Part shown: positions 29,001 through 41,000 of the stretch, piece after piece
How positions within the stretch are numbered: the stretch's first letter is position 1
Layout: each line of letters opens with the position of its first letter
DNA from: Tubiluchus corallicola
Taxonomy: Eukaryota; Priapulida; Priapulimorpha; Priapulimorphida; Tubiluchidae
Length of the DNA: 64,000 bases
Reading direction: 5' to 3'
Assembly (NCBI GenBank): GCA_030141605.1
Contig: JAQGDQ010000599.1
Coordinates: forward strand, 52,501 to 116,500
Position numbers and translations under genes: made by a program
The notes under the pieces: model-generated
What the model was told of the DNA's origin: nothing
Databases searched by the model: none
Seen by the model: the letters and a program-made list of their open reading frames with translations, nothing else

Positions 29001-32000
29001 GTTGGATATTGTCAGCTGCGTGCTGTATATTGCAAATTAGTGGATTTTGCTTGGCTTGCAAGGGGATTTACGCCTAATTAACTAGAACTTAACCAGTAAT
29101 CCTCTACTGTTCTTAATTTCGTACAAATACACTTATCATTTCATTGTGTTTGCAGCGAGCTGCACTAATCACATATTGCCATCTTCTGTTTTAATTTTAG
29201 CTACTACAAAATTAAGATTCAGTGTTTAAAAAGCACTTCATTAAACTTTCACGCAAGCTGAGCAGCACCACTGCAAAAATTGCTAAAAGAGAATTAAGAT
29301 CTTGCCAAATGAAATGCTAAAATAATAAGAAGAGCATGAATAATTCACTGAAATTATGATGGTTCTGTAATCAGCCGTGTATTCTGATTAATTATTCACT
29401 GTATTTTACATCTTATTGGTGGCTGTATAAAGATAGGCTTGTAAATTTCTCCCCTGGAAGTCATTTTGATTGATTTTTCTATAGTTTGTGTATCACCCCA
29501 GGGCATGTTTGCATTGTCCACGCCTTGCAGTGGTCATAGCTGATTTATGCGTTCTGGTTACTGGAATGGACGAGGAAAGTCAGTGTATGCTCACCATGAC
29601 TTTGTGTAAATCAGCAGTTAAAGGAAAACTGAATGATTGTGTAAACATGAGCTTAGAATAAAAAATGCTCTAAAATATTGAAAACTACAATAGCTTTTTT
29701 TAAATCAAAGCTTAGATTAAATAATAATTACCTCGGATACTCAAATTTCATGAAACTTTCAAAGCTACACGCGGTTCAGTGAATTTACGTAGAGCCCATT
29801 TTTCATGACATCATGCGTTTAAACAGTACTGTAACACTTATGGAAATGTGCTTGATGCACAAGCAAAGATGCCTACCATTGCACAAACTGTGGTTAGTTT
29901 GTGACATAAACAATAGCTGTGTTCGGTTACCGTTAATTAAATTTCTAAGCTAATTATTCAAATATAAGGAACAATTGTTAACTTTTATAGGCAAGAAAAC
30001 GTATATTTTGGACAGTAAATTAAAATGAGATTGAGTGTAAAGAATCGGCCGGTTTTCCTTTAACGTTCTAATGCTGCATTTACACCGAATGCTGTTAGTT
30101 CATTTTAATTTTCCCCTTGAGTGAAAGCAGGTACTCTGCTGACTGATCAGGAGGGTTTCTTGTTTGTTTGCTTGCAGCTTCTGGCCTAATTTTAGACCGC
30201 CAAGTCAGTGTTTTTCTACATCCGAGAAACTTGTGCTGAGCATCCTCGATTCCTGACACCAGCAAACTACACGGTGGACTAAAAAAATTCTATCTATTTT
30301 TGAGAAGTTGGGCCCTAGAATTTGTTTGCTAGTATTTGCAGTGGATTGCAGAACAGCTTAGATACAAATATTAATGAGTTTTGCACTTTCCATTCTGCTT
30401 TCAAATGCTCCCTGTAAGCTTTTTGCTAGCTGCTGTTTGCTTTTGAGATGGTCATAAACTAAATTTTATTGCAATTTGTGGATAGTCAGCATACTCCTTA
30501 CGAGGTAAAACAAGGCTGTACGTGAACAGGGTCAACTGCCATTTTGATGTTAAAAATTTCAGGCTAATTAAAACTGTTTTATTCATTTATGACTACGATT
30601 AGTGTGGGTGGAAAACTAGTAAGTTGTGCAACACCCAAGCTGGTCTGCAGCAAGTGTAAAAAACTTTAGGGTGGAAATGGTATTAAATGAAACTTGTGTT
30701 TGTTTTTAATTTTATAAATTTATGTTTAATACAATTGTTCAATGAATTCGGTGCGTTCACGTGAGTAATGTTGGAAGGTTCGAATCTGTGTTTCTGATTG
30801 TTTTTTTTTAAATTGAATAGCTGTATACAGGCTGTGCACTTAACAGGTTTGATCATTTTTGTGAACATTCATCTTACGTTCTTTTTAAATTTAAGTACTG
30901 ATATTGTGTTATTCTGCTTCGTAATGTTTTCCTTATAGAAACACGTGTGACTCTTAAGCTATTTTTATTCATTTGACTTAACTTTCCCCTTCTTAATCAA
31001 TGTTTTCATTGTCCTGTTTTCATAAATCCAACAGTTTCTTATTAAAAATACTCTTAGAAAAATTGATTTTAGCATTATTAGTCATGTTTTAATGAGAGTT
31101 GATCTTATTGACAACTATATGCCACATGTAGAAGGATGTCATAATATTACTTTAGACAAAGTTTTTGTCTTGTTGAACATCAGTTTGTGGTGAATTAATT
31201 AGTTGTTGTGTCAGTAAGCACTCCAGTTGACATCAATTTTATGTGAGAAGAATGAAAGACTAAAACAGAAAAAGTTTTTTTCTCATTTAACATCAGTTTG
31301 TGGTAAATTAATTGGTTGTTGTGTCAGTAAGCGCTCAATGTAAATACTCCAGTTGTCAACAATTTTATGTGAGAAGAATGAAAGACTAAAACAACATTCC
31401 GAATGTTTAGGATGTGATTGTAATCAAAGGGCAACGTTCTCTACCGGGGTGGCCTTACGTAAAACCTAAAACATGTTTGTTTGTTTGTTTGTTTTTCTTT
31501 TTATTCTTCTAAATGTTTTCGAGATAAAATTTCTAATGTTGCACGTTTGTCGAAGTTTTCAAATTTAGTTTCTTTACGGTTCATCTTTCGTCTAGGTCAT
31601 TTGGGCTGAGAATTTTTAAAGTATATGTAGTTCTCACTGCGATTATTTTTAGCGTTGCGTAAACATGTTTCTAGTACGCGGTCCTGGTTGAAGATGTCGT
31701 CAGTTGCTACATTTTGTTTTCCTAAAGATTTGCTGGGATAACAAATGCCACATGTAAACTGTTTAGCGCTTTGTGGTTTTTTATAGCATTTTTATGTTTA
31801 AGCAAAGCGTTTCTAGCTTATAGGAACTGTCCTAATAGGAATCTTAATTATGATTATCTTTATAGGGTGTGCCATGTATAAATACGTATCCTATATAATT
31901 ATAGCGTAGTTTACATGTAGTTTATACTTCAGTAGAAATAAAAAATTTGTACGATAGAATTTTCACACATTTGATAATAAATTTTATGAGACTAACTGAT

Positions 32001-35000
32001 GCACTTGCTTTTCGAATTATTCTCGAAGATTTTCCGCATTAGAAAAGTTTTGCACTGCAGACGGATCAAAAGTAGACGTTTTTGTTTCGCATAGCAGAAA
32101 GTTTGCTATATACGTTTACTGGGAGTGACTGTCTACCGAGACTTGTGCGCATTAAATATACGAAAGGTTAAAAATGCATTTTATCTCTATTAGTTTTTTC
32201 TACTTTTGACACCTTACTGTTGCATAATAATTAGGTAAGAATCAACAAAGGACACCTGGGTTTGAGTTTGTTTCAAAAGTGGGCTGTAAATCGGTCTATG
32301 TTTGGAACCAGTCTTAATCTAGTATAAAAATCAGAATGTTATTAATATCACCTACAACTACTGCCTTGTTTACAAGCTCAAAAAAGTCGGATTCTTCCTG
32401 GGTTACCTAATGAATTCTCTGGAGAAAAATTTAGTACAATGGGTTAGGAACCTGATGAATTCTCTGGAGAAAAATTTAGTAGAATGGGTTAGGTATGCTT
32501 AACCTGTAGGTCTCTATAGACTTTAATTATATTTGAATGCATGTAGAAAGTGTTATATTTATATGTTAACTGGGAGTGATTAAATGGAGCTTTTGTAACA
32601 GCAACTAATCAGTGGTGAGTTTGTTAATCGCATGCTTGTAAGCAAATTTAGATTGAGTCAGTATGTGCTATTGATGTGTATTGCAAAGAAATTGTCTGTT
32701 GTCTCTTGTAGGTTAAACGGGCAATTCTGTTTCAGAATTATTGTTCTTTTTACAGAATTAAACAAAAACTAAAAATGTTAATTTATTTTGTTTAGTGCAT
32801 AGAAAATCTTTCATTGTTTTTTTATCATTAAATCAAAATGACCATTGATATTGATATTATTATTTGTGTTGTTGTACATTGTTATTCTTTTGTAAATTAT
32901 TTGTCAGTTTAGCTTGATACGGGTGTTTAATATGTGTAACGTTTTGCTTAAAATAGTCCATCATTTTTTGCATACCATGAACTTGTGTAATTTCGAATAT
33001 TTTGCTGTTTTAGCTTCTTGGTAAGTTTCATGGTGGACGCAAGAGGTGGCGCCATGCGTGGCTGCCGTCACAGTGGCGTACGGATCATCATTCCCCCGCG
33101 CAAGGCTCCGTCGCCGATGCGGATCACTTGTAAACTAGTGAAAAAGGAGAAACTGATGCATCCACCCCCGCTGATGGAGGGAGAGGCGCTTGCTAGTCGA
33201 GTGCTAGAGATGGGTCCTGCAGGGGCGAGATTTTTAGGGTGAGATATTTCTTAGATTCAGTTTTAAAATTTCAGATAGGTTTGCCGAATGTTTTGCTTGA
33301 AAGCAAGTGTTTAAAAATACATCCAAACCACTAAAGTGTTTTATATACAGTTTCTCAGTACGTAAACAAATAGTTTTTAATGTGCGTTATCTTATAATCA
33401 TAATTTATAAAAACCTATTATAGACTGGAATAATTCAACAAGGTCTTCATTTACTAAACACGTTTTCAAAAGCTATAGGCAATTGCTACTTCGTGCTCGG
33501 AAAGGGGTGCTTATTCAGTTTTATCATTTTGCGATGAAGCCGTCAGTACCTGTCCTCTTGTGTGTCTAAATGATTACCTGTCTACTAGAAGCAGATGTCA
33601 ATTGACTCGTGCATTACGTATTTTCATTATAATATTAATTACAACACATTTGGATGATATTTGCACAAAGTTGTACAGAATCACAGCAGTGTGTCATCTT
33701 TTATTTTATATATTATATTTAATTAAAGGTTTCCACGTTACAACACTGTTTTTATATATCAGTATATCGTCATCATCATCATCATTATCATCATCGTCAT
33801 TATCATCATCATCATCATCATCATCGTCGTCGTCATCATCATCATCATTGTCGTCGTCATTGTCGTCGTCGTCATCATCATCATCACCACCATCACCATC
33901 AACCGTCACAGCACTTTCACCCCGGCGCCCTATCTTGCTATTCTTTTGACTTTCTTCATTATTTGGTATTGGCAAAAATGAGAACGAAAACAGATATTAA
34001 ATATTTTTGTAGTACCTATTAGTGGACATTGAAATTTACCATTGTTGTAGAAAATGGCCTACATTAGGCCTATTAGTGGACTTTGAAATTTACCATTGTT
34101 GTAGAAAATGGCCTACATTAGGCCTATTAGTGGACATTGAAATTTACCATTGTTGTAGAAAATGGCCTACATTAGGCCTATTAGTGGACATTGAAATTTA
34201 CCATTGTTGTAGAAAATGGCCTACATTAGGCCTATTAGTGGACATTGAAATTTACCATTGTTGTAGAAAATGGCCTACATTAGGTCTATTAGTGGACATT
34301 GAAATTTACCATTGTTGTAGAAAATGGCCTACATTAGGCCTATTAGTGGACTTTGAAATTTACCATTGTTGTAGAAAATGGCCTACATTAGGCCTATTAG
34401 TGGACATTGAAATTTACCATTGTTGTAGAAAATGGCCTACATTAGGCCTATTAGTGGACATTCAAATTTACCATTGTTGTAGAAAATGGCCTACATTAGG
34501 TCTATTAGTGGACATTGAAATCTACCATTGTTGTAGAAAATGGCCTACATTAGGCCTATTAGTGGACTTTGAAATTTACCATTGTTGTAGAAAATGGCCT
34601 ACATTAGGCATATTAGTGGACATTGAAATTTACCATTGTTGTAGAAAATGGCCTACATTAGGCCTATTAGTGGACATTGAAATTTACCATTGTTGTATAA
34701 AATGGCCTACATTAGGCCTTGGAGGCCTAATTAAGTAAAGGAACGTAATTCACTAAATACAAACTCTGACAATTTTATTCTAATTTTTCGCATGTAAACT
34801 TAATACTGCATATGCCAGTTTAGCACTGTAATCAAAAGTATGACTTAGGTTTAGTGATCAACAGAAGTTGTACAGTTGTGTTTCTTCTGTATTAATGGAC
34901 GAGATGTGATTGCACCCCATAACCAGTATTCATGTGACCTTGACATGTGATTACACCCTATAACCAGTATTCATGTGACCTTGAGTTGCGATTACACCCC

Positions 35001-38000
35001 ATAACCAGTATTCATGTGACCTTGAGATGTGATTACACCCCATAACCAGTATTCATATGACCTTGACATGTGATTACACCCCATAACCAGTATTCATGTG
35101 ACCTTGAGATGTGATTACATCCCATAACCAGTATTCATATGACCTTGAGATGCGATTACACCCCATAACCAGTATTCATGTGACCTTGAGATGTGATTAC
35201 ACCCCATAACCAGTATTCATATGACCCTGAGATGCGATTACACCCCATAACCAGTATTCATGTGACTTTGAGATGTGATTACACCCCATAACCAGTATTC
35301 ATATGACCTTGAGATGCGATTATACCCCATAACCAGTATTCATGTGACCTTGGGATGTGATTACACCCCATAACCAGTATTCATGTGACCTTGAAATATT
35401 TCCGGTGGGGGTTTTATTGTAGAGTGCTATGGACCAGTGGATGGTTCTTGAAATTACAGAATTTTTCAATTACTGCACATTAATTAAGTCGCAGCTACTT
35501 GGGCATGTCGCTGTTATACTGCTTTCTTTTAATTCATGTCAGATCAAATCTCTGATGCAGTGTACAAAAACATGATGCAGATGTTTGATTAGGCATGCAT
35601 AAATGCATGCAGGCTTGGTTCAGTTGGTGGCATACATGCAGAACCTTACCATTGGCGAGGGAGGAATCTTCTGGCTTCCTGGATTAGAGCCAAAAGTGAA
35701 GCCAGATGTTTGCTATCAAGTAAACCGGTCACGTGACACAACTATCAGTAGCATCTGCATGTTGCAACTAGTAGTTTGCTAGAACAGTAAATACAGTATC
35801 TAGGAAGAAGGGAATGGCCGTCTTTCCTAGTTTCAGATCATTTTGGGAAGCCAATAAACATATCGTTGTAGCTACTAAACATTACATTACAACACACCAT
35901 TTTTACATTATTGGCATTTTGAGACACAACTATAGAGCAAGTGTTTAACAGGGGAATTTTTCAATACTGTAATTGAAAAAGGAAGAACTGTGAGAAAATT
36001 GGTGTGAAATTTAGTGTGTAGGAGTTATAGAATTCATTTCTGCTTTCATTTGTCTGTTTGCTCATTCATTTGTTCATTCATTCATTTCTGCTTTCATTTG
36101 TCTGTTTGCTCATTCATTTGTTAATGTTTTGCTAATTAGTTACTAGCTGTAATATATTTCTGGACCTCTAGGCTTTTTGCATATCCTATTTATAATGTTG
36201 TTCCATGCTTAAAGCTCAATGTCATTCCGTGCTTAAAGCTTAATGTCATTCCGTGCCTAAAGCTCAATGTCATTCCGTGCCTAAAGCTCAATGTCATTCC
36301 GTGCCTAAAGCTCAATGTCATTCCATGCTTAAAGCTCATTGTTATACGTGTACTAATCATGTACGTGACATTGCAGGCCAGTTATAATAGAGGTGCCACA
36401 TTTTGCATCGCTCCGTGGGAAGGAACGAGAGATCACGATTATGCGCAGTGATAATGGAGAGACGTGGAGGGAGCACACACTAGAAGCTAATGAGACGGCC
36501 GTGCAAGACGTACTCAATGAGAGCTTCGAGGGAGAAGGTGTGTTGTCTTTATGCAACTTGTTCTCGCTCTTATACGCGGACAGTCATGCAGGGATGAGAA
36601 TATTCCGTGGATACGTGGAATTCACAGTTTTTGGAAGACCAGTAGTGCCATTTTTGTAAATCGCATAAATTCTTTGAGAAAATTTTCACGGACCCAGTAC
36701 ATTATTTCACAAGCTGACCACTAGTTGGCAAGCCGTCACTTTGTTTACATCACGTACATCAGTGTAAACACGTGCATATCTCTATGTATAAAAATATAGA
36801 ATTAATTGCGCAGAGTTATTTGAGTCAATTGCAGACATTTTTTAAATACTTTTGCATAGGAGGAACCAGTATTTAGCTGTTTTTGAGACAATTAGGTATC
36901 ATGTATCCTTGATAGTTGGGTATTTTAGATTATGCATGAAACAAGGTGATTGATATTTTAAGTCCAATTAGAGGCACTCTATGGTCACAAAATTGCTATT
37001 TGTTATGTCCTTCTGCTTTTGCTGTAGTTATTTTTATCCACAGTACACTCATGTCTCGGCTTGCCCGACCTTGCTTTTACGGATATCGGAAAAACTGACA
37101 AAATCTGGACCGCTAAAAGTCCTGCATACTATAGTGTTGTTTCGTGAGCTGACTGCTAGCTGGTCACTTCGTTTACATCATTACATCAGTGCAACCAAGC
37201 AGCATGTAATGACACGTTTGTAGCTTGTATGTCAGGACCGGCCTGTATTAGACGTTTTTGAGGCAATTAGGCAATTGATTCTACGTTACCGTGATTCTAA
37301 TACACGGCGCCTACCGTATTAGCTTATTATCGGCAAATACGGACAATCGGCAAATTCTGACCGATGTCTTCCCGCTTTCGTCCGGCAAACCAAGATATGA
37401 GTGTGTTCTTAAACTGTTGCACTAATTTGTTTTTATACATATTTATAATTTTCCCAGCACAGTGCTTTGATTTTGATTTTTCAGAACTGGATGCGATAGA
37501 AGATTTACACACAAACAGAATAACACGAATCCTCACAAACGACTTTCCAGTTTACTTTGCCATCGTAACTCGAATACACCAGGAGAGCCGGACAGTCGGC
37601 CCTGAAGGGGGCATGGTTAGCTCGACCGTTGTGCCACAGGTGCAGGCGATGTTTCCGGAAGGAGCGCTGCAGAAGAAGATTCGCGTTGGCCTTCAGGTTG
37701 GTTCCTCTTCTAAAAATGGATCAAAAGTTAGAAAGAACTTTTTTGTCGCTAGTAGAAACATTTTAGCTACTTGCATGATAATCTATTCAAAAGTAAGTTA
37801 GGGGTAACTTAAGGTATCTTATAAATAGTATGGCTGTCAAATGTTCAAAGGAAATACCCTGAAAGCCTCTCATACTGCACTATGACCAGGGTTTTGCATA
37901 TGGCTTTTTTTGTTTAGAAAAAAAGGCTACTGTTTGTGAGATAATCTATAATAATCTATAATGATGATGATGATGATGATGATGATGATGCTGATGGTGA

Positions 38001-41000
38001 TGCTGATGGTGATGGTGATGGTGATGGTGATGGTGATGGTGATGATGATGATGATGATGATGATGATTATGATGATGATGATGCTGATGCTGAGCTGATG
38101 GTGATGGGGATGATGATGATAAATAATATTAAAAATAATCTATAATAGATAATATAATCAGTGTCAGTATTAACTACTTGAAATAATACCACTCTTCAAT
38201 TTTACACGGTTCTTGTGGTGTGTTTTCCCACTATTTTTGCTTTGCCTGTTTAACCTCTGACCCATACATTTCATAAATATTTTGTGTTTTTGTGTATGGA
38301 TCATATGATGTTTTGTTCTGGCCAACGTTGGCCAAATTTTTCTTAACTTTGAATCTAATGAGATGCGAAAAAAACTATTCAAAGTTGAAATTTAAGCTGT
38401 GTTCACCTTATATCTGTTTAATATACTTGTGCTTGCTACAAGTAAAAATTTAATGGGTTCCAGGAAAAATTAAGAATTTTCTATACTTCTTTTAAAGCAT
38501 ACACTTGTTTGATTAACGTTCAATGTTTTTCTAGGCTCAACCAATTCCTTCTGACACTGTTCGCAAGTTGCTAGGCAACCGCATCGCTGTGAGTCCTATT
38601 GTTACTGTAGAACCGAGACGTAGGAAATTCCACAAACCGATCACGTTAACCATTCCGGTACCGCAGGCAGCAAGCAAGGGCATGATAAACCAGTATGGCG
38701 GGGACGCGCCCACGCTACGGTTGCTCTGTAGTATCTCAGGTGGCGCTCAGCCTGCACAGTGGGAGGACATTACGGGAACAACGCCACTCACACTTGTTAA
38801 CCAGTGTGTGTCATTCACCACGACTGTTTCTGCAAGGTATTGTTAATTGCATAATTTAAGCACTGTCGTTTATTAGCATTGCATTGTATTGTATGGTTAA
38901 AATTTTTGGAAATGTCATGTACTCTACATATTCTTGAAATATAGTATAAGTGTAAAGTGTAAGGTTTTGTTAGAAATGTATCTGTAGACGTGTTTGATGA
39001 AAAATTGATTTGATTTTAAGCTTGTAAGATTGTTGTTGAACAAGTGTACTGTCTCGCTTTGACTTGAGTCTATTTGGAAACTTACACATATCTGACGCAC
39101 TGTTCAAGACAATTTCTGACATTGCCAGTTATTCTGTCTTCATGTCATCATCCATTAATTGAGCAAGGAAATTTTTTGGTTTAGCATTGTTTTTCAAAAT
39201 ATGATGCTCTATGAATAATGAAGCAATGCTGAGCAATGAGAAATAGTTTGGTAAACCTCTGAGCTTCACTTTTGAATATTTTTCTTACTCCTTGTCAGGT
39301 TGTTGAGACTGTACTGAAAGGAACAGGCCTAGTGATAAAGAAGTAAAATTTTGTAATAAAATCATTTTCAAATGAATTTGTATCCTCAAATCTTAGCCTT
39401 ATAAACGAGTGTACGAACATCGATGAAACATTTTTACTAAAAATGAATTTGTAATATTCCGGTTTTTAAAAATTGTGTAGTTAAAACATGGATCATGTTG
39501 ATGACTGAATCATATGTAGGTCTAGCACACGTACAGTTTATAATTTAGCGAAAATTCTGTTATAAAATTTTAGGTTTTGGTTGATGGATTGTCAACAAGT
39601 GAATGAAGCCTCGCGTCTTGCCACAGAACTTTATAGAGAAGCCATCCATGTCCCATTTATGGCCAAGTTTGTTGTGTTTGCCAAACGCGTGGAACCACAG
39701 GAAGGGCAGCTACGTGTGTTTTGCATGACAGACGACAAGATGGAGAAGACGCTCGAATGCCAAGAGCATTTCCACGAAGTCGCTCGCAGCCGTGACGTTG
39801 AGGTAGCTGATAATGTGATAGATGTGTTGAAATAAGTGTTATTGAGATGTTACATCAAAGACTCTGCAATAGCTATTTTTATACTCTTCTCAGGGATGAG
39901 AATTTTCCACGGATAAGCGAAATTCCGAGTTTTTGGAAGACCAGTAGTGCCATTTTTGTAAATCGCGAAATTCGTTGAGAAAATTTTTACGGACCCAGTA
40001 CATTATTTCACAAGCTGACTGCTTTGTTGGCAGGCCGTCACTTTGTTTACATCACGTATATCAGTGTAACCACGTGTAGATCTCTATGTATAAAAATATA
40101 GAATCAATTGTGTGGAGTTATTTGAGTCAATTGCAGACAGTTTTTATATACTTTTGCATAGGAGTGGCCAGTACTTAGGTGTTTTTGAGACAATTAGGTA
40201 TCATGTATCCTTGATAGTTGGGTATTTTAAATTGTACATGAAACAAGGTGATTTATATGAAACAAGGTGATTGATATTTTAAGTCCAATTAGAGGTTCTC
40301 TATGCTCACAAAATTGCAATTTGTTCTGGCTGCAAGGGAGCTTCACCCCCCTTGAACCCTACCCGGCCCCCAAACCCCCATTCCTGTTTCAGAGTTTTTT
40401 GCAATTTGTCATTCTCATCCCTGTATTCTACTGCTGAATTAAAAGGCATCTCTTTCGCTTAGAATAGATACGATGGTTAGTTTAGATGAGCTCTTCTTAA
40501 CTTGCAATTTGAAATGTTGTATTTTTATACGAGTGAAATGCAGAACATTAAATAGAGAAGTTACACTTTTTTGCAGGTTTTGGAAGCTAAGCCACAATTT
40601 ATCGAAATGGCAGGTAACCTGGTACCTGTGACAAAGTCCGGAGAGCAGCTCTACCTTCATTTTTTCTCATTCCAAGAAAACCGTCTACCTTTTATTGTGA
40701 GAGTGCGGGATCCGCACCAAGAAGCTTTAGGTAACGCATGTGAACCAGCTCTTACATTACTAGGCTAACACATGTAACTTGTAAAACGTGACTTTGACAC
40801 AATTATGCCAAACCTATTTACTTATTTTGTTAATTTTATTAATAGATCTACAAAATATGGTTTTGATTCTTACCACTTTTTATGTAAGAATTGTTTTTGC
40901 TTTATCAATGAGCGCTTTTACACTTCTTAGCATTTCATTAACATTTACACGTTCATCTTTTCAGCAAGGATAGCATTTATGAAAGAGGAGAAGGCTAGCA

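Larger units (their letters stand above)
20575..33013. other. 12.4-kb intron with cassette exons and repeats
   Basis: By far the longest intron. It contains three candidate phase 2-2 exons (22065, 22384, 22622), tandem repeats (20845, 25965, 28580, 31158, 32396), a hAT-like MITE (23846-24294), family A copy 3 (29618-30063), a GC-richer block (27405-27780) and otherwise AT-rich DNA. Its size and cassettes suggest a regulated region, by inference. Confidence 0.75.
33239..36376. other. Intron packed with tandem repeats
   Basis: Contains an ATC trinucleotide array, a 54-bp minisatellite, a 41-bp minisatellite and a 24-bp minisatellite, covering over 1.4 kb of 3.1 kb. No exon seen. Confidence 0.85.

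Noticed and set aside
34022-34738. A 238-codon frame with 18-residue repeats that could pass for a repeat protein
   Set aside because: The 54-bp minisatellite period is a multiple of three, and the array lies inside an intron between two conserved ZU5 exons whose phases already match.
34909-35393. CRISPR-like array of regular repeats
   Set aside because: Units are directly adjacent with no unique spacers, in a eukaryotic intron; this is a minisatellite.
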